A stretch of DNA of 64,000 bases, from positions 8,314,748-8,378,747 of the forward strand of contig JARWKL010000006.1 in the NCBI GenBank assembly GCA_029961685.1, read 5' to 3'. The stretch's first letter is position 1. Every line of letters starts with the position of its first letter. Position numbers and translations under genes: made by a program. The stretch is from Aristolochia californica. Its lineage: Eukaryota; Streptophyta; Magnoliopsida; Piperales; Aristolochiaceae. The notes beneath the pieces were generated by a model. The model saw only the letters and a list, made by a program, of their open reading frames with translations, did no database searches and was not told the DNA's origin. This document shows positions 10,201 through 23,644 of this stretch, in pieces.

Positions 10201-10704
10201 ATGATTGATCGATAAATTACATGACAATCACCTATGATTGCTATGTAATTTTTTTAAAATCGGCATAATTATGGCTTGTTTGACGGGTAATTATTCCATT
10301 GCACGTTCAGTTTAGAATTTCATGAGGTCTGGATCCCATAGGTCATTTGCATCTTTAACATGTTTCAAGCATGCATATCTATATTTAAAACATGTGTAGG
10401 GTCAATTAGAAATCTCTTTCTTATAAATTCCAAGCTGTTAGGGTTGAACTTTCTTTACATACATTCGTAGTTGTTTTAAATTTTTTGCATTCATAAACTC
10501 TAAAATTTCATTTTGTTGTGATCTATTTGCCTTTTTATCTCTGTTTACGAGATAAAGGGAAAAGGGAAAACTCACGTTTTGATTTATGAAAAAAGTATAC
10601 ATCAAAAATTGAAAATACACAAATGTAAAGAGAGATAATTCCAAAAAGTTTCTATAATTTTTAGGGTTTGCTAACTCTTTCTAGTTTTTATGTATTAGGT
10701 TTCG
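7259..10704. repeat. Satellite array: rest of 5-mer HOR (L-S-L-S-L) and next L-S pair
   Basis: After the end of the split S monomer, units start at 7505 (L), 8172 (S), 8775 (L), 9443 (L) and 10107 (S). The L unit at 9443 and S at 10107 repeat the subtypes at 31 and 699, so 31-9442 (without the retroelement) is one 5-monomer HOR of about 3.2 kb. The S unit at 8172 has a left part like the unit at 59732 and a right part like 61001 (for example 'ggtgaaaataatgg'), so it looks like a recombinant that removed two monomers from the 7-mer. No gene is seen. Confidence 0.85.
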
Positions 10705-13700
10705 TAATCGTCGGGAAAAGGGGGAGGTGGGGAATTTTTAACTAAGTGTTGACTCCAAATCCACTAGTCATTTCTAACAAAAATATATCCCATTACGCAT
10801 GATTGACCGATAAATCACTTTACAATCATCTATGATTGTTAGGTTAGCTTTTTTTTAAATGGACAAAATAATGTCTTGTTTGACTTGGGTAAATATACCA
10901 CCACACGTTCTCTTGAGAATTTAATGAGGTCTGGATGCCATAGGCCATTTGCATCTTTAACATGTTTCAAACATGTATATCCCTATTTAAAATATGTGAA
11001 AGATCAATTAGAAATATCTTTCTTCTAAAATTCCAAGCTATTAGGGTTGAACTAGTAGAATTTCCCAAACTTGGATATCAAAAATTTTGTGTTCATGTGT
11101 GGTGTGTGAATAAATTTTCTTTACTTACATTTGTAGTTGTTTTAAAATTTTTGCATGTATAAACTCTAAAATTTTCATTTTGTTGTAATCTATTTGCCTT
11201 TTAATCTCATTGTTTCGAGATAAAGGGACAAGTGAAAACTCACATTTTGATTTAAGAAAAAAGTATACATATAAATTGGAAATGCACAAATGTTGAGAGG
11301 GATAATTCCAAAAAGTGTCAATAATTTTTAGGGATTTTAAACTCTTTCTAATTTTTATATATTAGGTTTTGCAATTGTCGGGAAAAGGGGGAGGCGGAGG
11401 ATTTCTAAGTGAGTGTTGACTTCTAATTGATAAGTTATTTCTAAAAAAAATATAGACCATTATGCATTATTGACCGATAAATTACATGACAATCATCTAT
11501 GATTGTTAGGTCATCTTTTTTTTAAATCGCCATAATTATGTCTTGTTGGACTCAGGTAAATATCCCACCGCGTTCACTTTAGAATTTCATAAGGTCTGGA
11601 TCCCATAGGTCATTTGCATCTTTAACATGTTTCAAACATGCATATCCATATTTAAAACATGTGTAGGGTCAATTAGAAATTTCTTTCTTATAAATTCCAA
11701 GCTATTAGGGTTGAACTTTTTTTACATACATTTGTTGCTGTTTTAATTTTTTTCCATTCATAAACTATAAACTTTTCATTTTTTTGTGATCTATTTGCCT
11801 TTTTATCTTTGTTTATGAGATAAAGGGAAAAGTGAAAACTCACATTTTGATTTATGAAAAAAGTATACATCATAAATGGAAATACACAAATGTAGAGAGA
11901 TATAATTCGAAAAAATTTCTGTAATTTTTATGGATTGCTAATTCTTTCTTGTTTTTATATATATTAGGTTTTGCAATAGTCTGGAAAAGGGGGAGACGGG
12001 GGATTTTTAACTGAGTGTTGACTCCCAATCCACAAGTCATTTTTAAAAAAAATATATGCTGTTACGCATGATTGACCGATAAATCACTTTACAATCATCT
12101 ATGATTGTTAGGTTAGTTTTTTTTTTTAAATGGGCAAAATATAGCTTGTTTGACTAGGGTATATATACCACCACACGTTCTCTTGAGAATTTAATGAGGT
12201 TTGGATCACATAGGACATTTGCATCTTTAACATGTTTCAAGCATGTATACCCATATTTAAAATATGTGAAGGATCAATTAGAAATCTCTTTCTTCTAAAA
12301 TTCCAAGCTTTTAGGGTTGAACAAGTGGAATTTCCCTAACTTGGATATCAAAACTTTTGTGTTCATTTGTAGTGTGTGAATAAATTTTCTTTACATACAT
12401 TTGTTGTTGTTTCAAAAATTTTGCATATATACACTCTAAAATTTTTATTTTGTTGTAATCTATTTTCCTTTCAATCTCTTTATTTCGAGATAAAGGGAAA
12501 AGTGAAAACTCACATTTTGATTTAAGAAAAAAGTATACATATAAATTGGAAATTCACAAAAGTTGAGAGAGATAATTCCAAAAAGTGTCAGTAATTTTTA
12601 GGGATTTCAAACTCTTTCTAATTTTTATATATTTGGTTTTGCAATCGTCGGGAAATGGGGAGGTGGAGGATTTCTACGTGAGTGTTGAGTTCTAATTGAT
12701 AAGTTATTTCTAACAAAAATATAGACCATTTTTCATGATTGACCGATAAATTACATGATAATCATCTATGATTGTTAGGTCATCTTTTCTTTAAATCGGC
12801 ATAATTTCGGCTTGTTTGACTCAGGTAAATATCCCACCGAACGTTCACTTTAGAATTTCATGAGGTTTGGATCCCATAGGTCATTTGCATCTTTAACATG
12901 TTTCAAGCATGCATATCCATATTTAAAACATGTGTAGGGTTAGTTAGAAATCTCTTTCTTATAAATTCCAAACTATTAGGGTTGAACTTTCTTTACATAC
13001 ATTTGTTGTTGTTTTATTTTTTTTGCATTCATAAAGCCTAAACCTTTCATTTTGTTAGGATGTATTTGCCTTTTTATCTCTGTTTACGAGATAAGGGGAA
13101 ATGTGAAAGCTAACATTTTCATTTATGAAAAAAGTATACATCAAAAATGGAAATACACAAATGTAGAGAGATATAATTCTAAATTTTTTTTGTAATTTTT
13201 AGGGATTGCTAACTCTTTCTAGTTTTTATATATTAGGTTTCACAATCGTTGGGAAAAGAGGGAGGCAGGGGATTTTTAACTGAGTGTTGACTCCCAATCC
13301 ACAAGTCATTTCTAACAAAAATATATCCCGTTACGCATGATTGACCAATAAATCACTTTACAATCATCTAAGATTGTTAGGTTTGTTTTTTGTTTAAAAT
13401 GGGCAAAATAATGGCTTGTTTGACTAGGGTAAATATACCACCGTACGTTCACTTGAGAATTTAATGAGGTTTGGATCCCATAGGTCATTTGCATTGCATT
13501 TTTAACATGATTCAAGCATGTATATCCATATTTAAAACATGTGTAGGATCAATTAGAAACCTCTTTATTAAAAAATTCCATCCTATTGGGGTTGAACTAG
13601 TCGAATTTCCCAAATTTTGATATCAAAACTTTTGTCTTCATTTGTGGTGTGTGAATAAATTTTCTTTACTTAGATTTGGTGTTGTTTTAAATTTTTTGCA

Positions 13701-14514
13701 TACATAAACTCTAAAATTTTCATTTTATTGTGATCTATTTGCCTTTTTATCTATTTGTTTCGAGATAAAGGGAAAAGTGAAAACTCTAGTTTTGATTCAA
13801 GAAAAAAGTATACATCTAAATTGGAAATGCACAAATGTTGAGAGAGATAATTATAAAAAGTGTCTGTAATTTTTTGGGATAACAAACTCTTTCTAATTTT
13901 TATATAAGGTTTCGTAATCGTCGGAAAAAGGGGGTGACAGAGGATTTCTAACTGAGTGTTGACTCCTAATCGATAAGTCATTTCTTAAATAAATATAGAC
14001 CATTACGCATGATTGACCGATAAATCACATGACAATCATTTATGATTTTTAGGTCAGCTTTTTTTTGTAAATGGGTATAAAAATCTCTTATTTGCTTCGG
14101 GTAAATAACCCACCGCACGTTCACTTGAGAATTTCATGAGGTCTGGATCCCATAGGTCATCTTTAACATGTTTCAAGCATGCATATCCATATTTAAAACA
14201 TGTGTAGGGTCAATTAGAAATCTCTTTCTTATAAAATTCCTAGCTATTAGGGTTAAACTTTCTTTACTTACATTTGTTGTTGTTTTAATTTTTTTTGCAC
14301 ACACAAACTCTAAAATTTTCATTTTGTTGTGATCTATTTGCCTTTTTATCTCTGTTTACAAGATAGAGGGAAAAGTGATAACTCACGTTTTGATTTACGA
14401 AAAAAGTATACTTCTAAAATTGAAATGCACAAATGTATAGAGAGATAATCTCAAGAAGTTTCTGTAAGTTTTAGGGTTTGCTAACTCTTTCTAGTTTTTA
14501 TATATTAGGTTTCA
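10705..14514. repeat. Satellite array: three L-S dimers of about 1.27 kb
   Basis: Units start at 10705 (L), 11372 (S), 11974 (L), 12642 (S), 13243 (L) and 13915 (S). The distance between successive L starts is 1269, 1269 and 1272 bp. The first two dimers share 'cacgttctcttgag' and an L unit that starts like the 59066 subtype and ends like the 62271 subtype, a chimera that was then duplicated. The third L unit is the plain 59066 subtype ('catgattcaagc', 'gaactagtcg', 'gtcttcatttg'). Confidence 0.82.
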
Positions 14515-17500
14515 CAACCGTTGGGAAAAGGGGGAGGCAGGGGATTTTTAACTGAGTCATTTCTAACAAAAATATATCCCGTTACGCATGATTGACTGAT
14601 AAATCACTTTACAATCATCTATGATTGTTAGGTTAGTTTTTTTTTAAAATGGGAAAAATAATGGCTTTTTTTACTAGGGTAAATATACCACCGCACGTTC
14701 ACTAGATAATTTAATGAGGTTTGGATCCCATAGGTCATTACATCTTTAACATGATTCAAGCATGCATATCCATATTTAAAACATGTGTAGGATCAATTAG
14801 AAATCTCTTTCTTAAAAAATTACAAGCTATTAGGGTTGAACTAGTCGAATTTCGAAAACTTGGATATCAAAACTTTTGTTTTCATTTGTGGTATGTGAAT
14901 AAATTTTCTTTACTTACATTTGTTATTTTTTTAAACTTTTTGCATACATAAACTCTAAAATTTTCATTTTATTGTGATCTATTGGCCTTTTTATCTATTT
15001 GTTTCGAGATCCAGAGAAAAGTGAAAAGTCAGGTTTTGATTTAAGAAAAATGGGTACATCTAAATTGGAATTGCACAAATGTAGAGAGAGATAATTCCAA
15101 AAAGTGACCGTTAATTTTAGGGATTGCAAACTCTTTCTAATTTTTATATATTAGGTTTCGCAATCGTCAGGAAATGGGGTAGGTGCAGGATTTCTATTTG
15201 AGATTTGACTCCCAATCCATAACTCATTTCTTACAAAAATATAGCCAATTACTCAAGATTGACAGATAAATCACATGACAATCATCTATGATTGTTAGGT
15301 CTGCTTTTGTGTAAATGGGAATAATAATGGCTTGTTTGACTCGGGTAAATATCCCACCGCATGTTCACTTCAGAATTTCATAAGGTCTGGATCCCATAGG
15401 CCATTTGTTTAATAACCTGTTTCAAGCATGCATTTCCATATTTAAAACATGTGTAGGGTCAATTACAAATCTCTTTCTTGTAAAATTCCAAGTTATTAGG
15501 GTTGAACTTTCTTTACTTACATTTGTTGTTGTTTTAAATTTTTTGCATAAATAAACTCTAAAATTTTCATTTTGTTGAGATCTTTTGCCTTTTTATCTCT
15601 GTTTACGAGATAAAGGGAAAAGTGAAAACTCACGTTTTGATTTATGAAAAAAGTCTAAAATGGAAATGCATAAATGTAGAGAGAGATAATTCCAAAAAGT
15701 TTTCGTAATTTTCGGGGATTGCAAACTATTTCTAGTTTTTATATATTAGGTTTCGCAATCGTCGGGGAAAGGGGGCAGCATGGGATTTATAACTAAGTGT
15801 TGACTGCCAATCCAGAAGTTATTTCTAATAAAAATATATCCCGTTAGGTATGATTGACCGATAAATCACTATACAATCATATATAATTGTTAGGTTAGCT
15901 ATTTTGTAAATGGGCAAAATAATGGCTTGTTTGACTAGGTTAATATACCACTGCACGTTCACTTGAGAATTTAAAGACGTATGGATCCCATAAGTCATTT
16001 GCTTCTTTAATATGTTTCAAGCATACATATCCATATTTAAAACATGTGCAAGATCATTTAGAAATCTCTTTCTTATAAAATTCATACCTATTAGGGTTGA
16101 ACGAGTGGAATTTCCAAAACTTGTATATCAAAACTTTTGAGTTCATTTGTGGTGTGTGAGTAAATTTTCTTTATCTACATTTGTTGTTGTTTGAAATTTT
16201 TTGCATACATAAACTCTAAAATTTTAATTTTGTTGTGATCTAATTGCCTTTTTATCTCTTTGTTTACGAGATAAGGGGAAAAGTGAAAACTCAAGTTTTG
16301 ATTTCAGAAAAAATAATACATCTAAATTGGAAAAGCACAAATTTAAAGAGAGGTAAATCCAAAAACATTTCATAATTTTTTTGGATTGGAAAATATTTCT
16401 ACTTTTTAAATATTAGGTTTCGCAATCGTCGGGAAAAGGGGGAGGCATGGGATTTTTAACTAAGTGTTGACTCAATTCCATTAGTCATTTCTTAAAAAAA
16501 ATATAGCCCGTTACACATGATTGACCACTAAATCACTTTACAATCATCTATGATTGTTAGGTCAGCTTTTTTGTAAATGGTGAAAATAATGGCTTGTTTG
16601 ACTCGGGTAAATATCCCACCGCACGTTCACTTGAGAATTTCATGAGGTCTGGATCCCATAGGTCATTCAAATCTTTAATACGTGTCAAACATGCATATCC
16701 ATATTTAAAATATGTGTAGGGTCAATTACAAATCTCTTTCTTATAAAATTCCAAGCTATTATTGTTGAACTTTCTTTACTTACATTTGTTGTTGTTTTAA
16801 TTTTTTTGCATACAAAACTATACAATTTTCATTTTGTTGTGATCTATTTGCCTTTTTATCTCTGTTTACGAAATAAAGGAAAATGTGAGAACTCACATTT
16901 TAATTTATCAAAAAAGTTTACATCTAAAATGGAAATGCACAATTGTAGAGAGAGATAATTTCCAAAAGATTTCATAATTTTTAGGGATTGTTAACTCTTT
17001 CTAGTTTATATATATTAGGATTCGTAATCATTAGGAAAAGGGGGGACGTAGGGGATTTTTAACTAAGTGTTGACTCCAAATCCACAAGTCATTTCTAACA
17101 AAAATATATCCCGTTATCCATAATTGACCGATAAATCACTTTACAATCATCTGTGATTGTTAGGTTAGCTTTTTTGTAAATGGGCAAAATAATGGCTTGT
17201 CTGACTAGGGTAAATATACCACCGCACATTCACTTGAGAATTTAGTGAGGTTTGGATCCCATAAGTCATTTGCATCTTTCACATGTTTCAAGCTTGCATA
17301 TCCATATTTAAAATAGGTGAAGAAACAATTAGAAATCTCTTTCTTTAAAAAAAATCAAGCTAGTGGATTTTTCCAAACTTGGATATCAAAACTTTTGTGT
17401 TCATTTGTGGTGTGTGAAAAAAATTTCTTTACTTACATTTGTTGTTTTTATATTTTTTTGCATACATAAACTCTAAAATTTTCCTTTTGTTGTGATCTAT

Positions 17501-18345
17501 TTGCCTTTTTATTTTTTTGTATACGAGATAAAGGGAAAAGTGAAGACTCTAGTTTTTATTTAAGAAAAAAGTATACATCTAAAATGGAAATGCACAATTG
17601 TAGAGTGAGATAATTCCAAAAAGTGCTCAAAATTTTTAGGGATTGTGAACTCTTTCTTTTTTTTTATGTATTCAGTTTAGCAATTGTCGGGAAAAGGGGG
17701 ACTCGAGGGATTTTTAACTAAGTGTTGACTCCCAATCCATAAGTCATTTCTTACAAAAATATAGCCCATTACGGATGATTGACAAATAAATCACATTACA
17801 ATCATCTATGATTGTTAGGTCTACTTTTATTTAAATGGGCAAAATAATGACTTGTTTGACACGGGTAAATATCCCTCCGCACGTTCACTTGAGAATTTAA
17901 TGAGTTTTTGATCCCATAGGTCATTTGCATCTTTAACATGTTTCAAGCATGAATTTCCATATTTAAAATATGTGAAGGATCAATTAGAAATATCTTTCTT
18001 ATAAAATTCCAGGCTATTAGGGTTGAACTACTGGAATTACCCAAACTTGGATATAAAAATTTTTGTGTTCATTTTTTGTGTGTGAATAAATTTGATTTAC
18101 TTACATTTGTTGTTGTTTTAAAATTTTGTTGACATAAACTCTAAAATTTTCATTATGCTATGATCCATTTGCCTTTTTATTTTTTAGTTTATGATAAAGG
18201 GAAAAGTGAAAACTCAAGTTTTGATTTAAGAAAAAAGTATACATAAAAAATGGAAATGCACAATTGTACAGAGAGATAATTCCAAAAAGTGCCCGAAATT
18301 TTTAGGGATTGCAAACTCTTTCTTGTTTTTATGTATTCGGTTTCG
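14515..18345. repeat. Satellite array: six monomers in the order of the 7-mer HOR
   Basis: Units start at 14515 (L), 15161 (S), 15756 (L), 16423 (S), 17025 (L) and 17681 (L). They match, in order, the units at 59066, 59732, 60334, 61001, 61603 and 62271. Diagnostic shared variants are 'ggtgcagg' (15161/59732), 'gactaggttaatata' and 'aacttgtatatc' (15756/60334), 'ggtgaaaataatgg' with 'cgtgtcaa' (16423/61001), and 'aacaa' after 'ggtgaag/ggag' (17025/61603). The 14515 unit lacks about 20 bp after 'aactgagt'. Confidence 0.83.
15592..15614. other. Dyad TTTATCTC/GAGATAAA of the monomer (representative copy)
   Basis: Eight-base arms TTTATCTC and GAGATAAA are separated by 7 nt in S units such as this, and by 9 nt in L units with 'tttatctctttgtttacgagataaa'. 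The right arm is well kept, while the left arm often changes to 'tttatcttt', so there is no sign of compensating pairs. Confidence 0.6.
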
Positions 18346-20276
18346 CAATCGTCGGGAAAAGGGGGAGGCAGGGAATTTTTAATTGAGTATTGACTCCCAA
18401 TCCATAAGTCATTTCTTAAAAAAATATAGCCCGTTACGCATGATTGACCGATAAATCACATTACAATCATCAATGATTGCTAGGTTAGCTTTTATATAAA
18501 TGGGCAAAATAATGACTTGTTCGACTCGGGTAAATATCCCACCACACGATCACTTGAGAATTTAATGAGGTTTGGATCCCATAGGTAATTTGCATATTTA
18601 ACATGTTTCAAGCATGTATATCCATATTTAAAATAAGTGTAGGATCATTTAGAAATCTCTTTCTTCTAAAATTCCAAACTATTTGGGTTGAACAAGTGGA
18701 ATTTCACAAATTTGGATATCAAAACTTTTGTGTTCATTTGTGGTGTGTGAATAAATTTTCTTTACGTACATTTGTTTTTGTTTTAAATTTTTTTCATATG
18801 TTAACTGTAAAATTTTCATTTTATTGCGATCTATTTGCCTTTTTATCTTTTGTTTTGAGATAAAGGGAAAAGTGAAAACTCAGGTTTTGATTTATGAAAA
18901 ATGTATACATCTAAATTGAAAATGCACAAATTTTGAGAGAAATAATTCAAAAAAGTGTCCATAATTTTTAGGGATTGCAAACTCTTTCAAATTTTTATAT
19001 ATTAAGTTTTGCAATTGTCGGGAAAAGGGGTGGTGGAGGATTTCTAACTTAGTGTTGACTCCTAATCGGTAAGTCATTTCTTACAAAAATATAGACCATT
19101 ACGCATGATTGACCGATAAATCATATGATAATCATCTATGATTGTTATGTCAGCGTATTTTTAAATGGGCATCAAAATGGTTTGTTTAACTCAGGTAAAT
19201 ATCCCACCGCACGTTCACTTGAGAATTTCATGAGATCTGGATCCCATAGGTCATTCTCATCTTTAACATGTTTCAAACATGCATATCCATATTTGAAACA
19301 TGAGTAGGGTATATTAGAAATCTCTTTCTTATAAATTTCCAAGCTATTAGGGTTAAACTTTGTTTATTTACATTTGTTGTTGTTTTAATTTTTTTGCATA
19401 CATAAACTCTAAAATTTTCTTTTTGTTGTGATCTATTTGCCGTTTTTTCTATGTTTATGAGATAAAGGGAAAAATGAAAATTCACGTTTTGCTTTATGAA
19501 AAAAGTACACATGTAAAATGGAAATGCACAAATGTAGAGAGATAATTTCAAAAAGTTTCCATAATTTTTAGGGATTGCTAACTCTTTCTAGTTTTTATAT
19601 ATTAGGTTTCGCAATCGTCAGGCAAAGGGCAAGGCAGGGGATTTTTAACTGATTGTTGACTCCCAATCCACAAGTCATTCCTAAAAAAATATATCCCGTG
19701 ACACATGATTGACCGATAAATCACTTTACAATTATCTATGATTGTTAAGTTAGCCTTTTTGTAAATGGGCAAAATACTGGCTTGCTTGGCTTGTGTAAAT
19801 ATACCACCGCATGTTCACCTGAGAATTTATGACGTTTGGATCTCATAAGTCATTTGCATCTTTAACATGTTTCAAGCATGCATATCCATATTTAAAACAT
19901 GTGTAGGAATAATTAGAAATCTCTTTCTTATAAAATTTCAAGTTATTAGGGTTGAACTAGTGAAATTTCCCAAACTTGGATATCAAAACTTTTGTGTTCA
20001 TTCGTGGTGTGTGAATAATTTTTCTTTACTAACATTTGTTGTTGTTTTTAATTTTTTGCTTACATAAACTCTAAAATTTTCATTTTGTTGTGATCTATTT
20101 GCCTTTTTATCTCCTTATTTACGAGATATAGGGAAAAGTGAAAACTCAAGTTTTGATTTAAGAAAAATGTTTACATCAAATATGGGAATGCAAAATTTTT
20201 TAGAGAGATAATTCCAAAAAGTGTCTGAAATTTTTAGGGATTGCAAACACTTTCTAGTTTTTATATATGAGGTTTC
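16423..20276. repeat. 6-mer HOR of about 3.85 kb (S-L-L-L-S-L)
   Basis: Units start at 16423 (S), 17025 (L), 17681 (L), 18346 (L), 19012 (S) and 19612 (L). The next unit, at 20277, is again the 16423 subtype, giving a period of 3854 bp. The following units repeat the same order: 20872 matches 17025 ('aatttagtgagg', 'ctttcacatg', loss of 'attagggttgaa' after 'caagctagt'), 21522 matches 17681, 22006 matches 18346 ('ggatcatttagaaatc', 'actatttgggttgaac'), and 22671 matches 19012 ('gggcatcaaaatgg'). Confidence 0.85.
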
Positions 20277-22908
20277 GAAATCTTTAGGAAAAGGGAGGCG
20301 GGGGATTTTTAACTGAGTGTTGACTCCAATTCCATAAGTCATTTCTTACAAAAATATAGCCCGTTACACATGATTGACCGGTAAATCACTTTACAATCAT
20401 CTATGATTGTTAGGTCAGCTTTTTTGTAAATGGTGAAAATAATGGCTTGTTTGACTCTGGTAAATATCCCACCACACGTTCACTTGAGAATTTCATGAGG
20501 TCTGGATCCCATAGGTCATTTGTATCTTTAACACGTGTGAAGCATGCATATCCATATTTAAAATATTTGTAGGGTGAATTAGAAATCTCTTTCTTATAAA
20601 ATTCCGAGCTATTAGGGTTGAACTTTCTTTACTTACATTTGTTGTTGTTTTAATTTTTTTGCATACAAAACTATAAAATTTTCATTTTTTTGAGTTGCCT
20701 TTCTATCTCTGTTTATGAGATAAAGGAAAATGTGAAAAATCACGTTTTGATTTATGAAAAAAGTATACATCTAAAATGGAAATGCACAAATGTAGAGAGA
20801 GATAATTCCCAAAAGTTTCCGTAATTTTTAGGGGTTGCTAACTCTTTCTAGTTTTTATATATTAGGTTTTGCAATCGTTAGGAAAAGGGGGCAGGCAGGG
20901 ATTTTTAACTCAGTGTTCACTCCATATCCACAAGTATCTTCTAACAAAAATAAATCCCATTAATCAAGATTGACTGATAAATCACTTTACAATCATCTAT
21001 GATTGTTAGGTTAGCGTCTTTGCAAATGCGAAAATAATGGCTTGTTTGACTAGGGTAAATATACCACCGATCATTCACTTGAGAATTTAGTGAGGTTTTG
21101 ATCCCATAAGTCATTTGAATCTTTCACATGTTTCAAGCATGCATATCCATATTTAAAATTGGTGTAGGAACAATTAGAAATCTCTTTCTTAAAAAAATTC
21201 AAGCTAGTAGAATTTCCCAAATTGGATATCAAAACTTTTGTGTCATTTGTGGTGTGTGAAAAAAAATTCTTTTGTTACATTTGTTGTTTTTAAAATTTTT
21301 TCCATACATAAACTCTAAAATTTTCATTTTGTTGTGATCTATTTGCCTTTTTATTTTATTGTTTACGAGATAAAGGGAAAAGTGAAGACTCTAGTTTTTA
21401 TTGAAGAAAAAAGTATACATCTAAAATGGAAATGCACAATTGTAGAGAGAGATAATTCCAAAAGGGGCTCAAAATTTTTAGGGATTGCGAACTCTTTCTT
21501 GTTTTTATGTATTCGGTTTCACAATCGTCGAGAAAAGGGGGACGTGGGGGATTTTTAACTGAGTGTTGACTCCCAATCCATAAGTCATTTCTTTCAAAAA
21601 TATAGGCCATTACCCATGATTGACAGATAAATCACATTACAATCATTTATGATTGTTAGGTTTGCTTTTATTTAAATGGGCAAAATAATGACTTGTTTGA
21701 CTCGGGTAAATATCCCCCACGTCCCCCTTTTGTTGTGTGTGAATAAATTTTATTTACTTATATTTGTTGTTGTTTTCAATTTTTGGCATACAGAAACTCT
21801 AAAATTTTCATTACGCTGTGATCTATTTGCCTTTTTATTTTTTAGTTTATGAGATAAAGGGAAAAGTGAAAACTAAAGTTTTGATTTAAGAAAAAAGTGT
21901 ACATCTAAAATGGAAATGCACAATTGTAAAGAGAGATAATTCCAAAAAGTACCCAAAATTTTTAGGGATTGCAAACTCTTTCTTGTTTTTATGTATATGA
22001 TTTTGCAATCATCAGGAAAAGGGGGAGGCGTGGAATTTTTAATTGAGTATTGACTCCAAATACATAAGTCATTTGTTACAAATATATAGCCCGTTATGCA
22101 TGATTGACCGATAAATCACATTACAATCATCAATGATTGCTAGGTTAGCTTTTATAAATGGGCAAAATAATGACTTGTTTGACATGGGTAAATATTCCAC
22201 AGCACGTTTACTTGAGAATTTAATGAGGTTTGAATCCCATAGGTAATTTGCATCTTTAACATGTTTCAAGCATGTATATCCATATTTAAAATATGTGTAG
22301 GATCATTTAGAAATCTCTTTCTTATAAAATTCCAAACTATTTGGGTTGAACAAGTGGAATTTCATAAATTTGGATATCAAAACTTTTGTGTTCATTTGTG
22401 GTGTGTGAATAAATTTTCTTTATGTACATTTTTTTTTGTTTTAAATTTTTTTCAGATATAAACTCTAAATTTTTTATTTTATTGTGATCTATTTGCCTTT
22501 TTATCTCTTTGTTTTGAGATAAAGGGAAATGTGAAAACTTAGGTTTTGATTTACGAAAAAAGTATACATCTAAATTGGAAATGCACAAATGTGGAGAGAG
22601 ATAATTCAAAAAAGTGTCCGTAATTTTTAGGGATTGCAAACTCTTTCTAATTTTTATATATTAGGTTTTGCAATTGTCGGGAAAAGGGGGTGGCGGAGAT
22701 TTCTAACTAAGTGTTGACTCCTAATCGGTACAAAAATATAGACCATTACACATGATTGACCGATAAATCATATGATAATCATCTATGATTGTTATGTGAG
22801 CTTATTTGTAAATGGGCATCAAAATGGTTTGTTTGACTTGGGTAAATATCCCACCGCACGTTTAGTTGAGAATATCAACACTTTCTAGTTTTTATATATT
22901 AGGTTTCG
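20277..22908. repeat. Second, decayed copy of the 6-mer HOR
   Basis: Units start at 20277 (S), 20872 (L), 21522 (truncated, 484 bp), 22006 (L) and 22671 (truncated, 238 bp). The unit at 21522 loses about 180 bp at 21716-21730, and the unit at 22671 loses about 430 bp at about 22875. This is the last block with S units before the L-only region. Confidence 0.83.
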
Positions 22909-23639
22909 TAATCATTGGGAAAAGGGGGAGGCGGGGGATTTTTATCTGAGTGTTGATTCTCAATCCATAAGTCATTTCTTACAAAAAAAAATATATCCTG
23001 TTTCGCTTGGTTGACCGATAAATTACTTTACAATCATCTATGATTGTAGGTAAGCTTTTTTGCAAATGGGCAAAATAATGGCCTGCTTCACTCGGGTAAA
23101 TATCCCACCGCAAATTCACTTGAGAATTTAATGTGGTTGGATCCCATAGGTCATTTGTATCTTTAACATGTTTCAAGTATGCATATCCATATTTAAAACA
23201 TGTGTGGTATAATTAGAAATCTCTTTCTTATAAAATTTCATGCTGTTAGGGTTGAACTAGAGGAATTTTCCAAACTTGGATATCCAAACTTTTGTGTTCA
23301 ATTGTGGTGTGAGAATTAATTTTTTTTACTTACATTTGTTATTGTTTTAAATTTTTTTGCATACATAAACTGTAAAATTTTCTTTTTGTTGTGATCTATT
23401 TGCCTTTTAATCTTTTTGTTTACGAGATAAAGGGAAAAGTGAAAACTCAAGTTTTGATTTAAGAAAAAAGTATACATCTGAAATGGAAAAGCACAAATGT
23501 GGAAAGAGATAATTCTAAAAAGTGTCCGTAATTTTTAGGGATTGCAAAATCTTTCTAGTTTTTATATATTAGGTTTTGCAATCGTCGGGAAAAGGGGGAG
23601 GCAGGAGATTCTTAACTCAGTGTTGACTCCCAATCCATA

Positions 23640-23644
23640 AGTCA
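23640..23644. repeat. Target site duplication of solo LTR, left (AGTCA)
   Basis: AGTCA precedes the insertion and is repeated exactly at 23879-23883. It is part of the monomer sequence 'ccataagtcatttc'. Confidence 0.92.
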
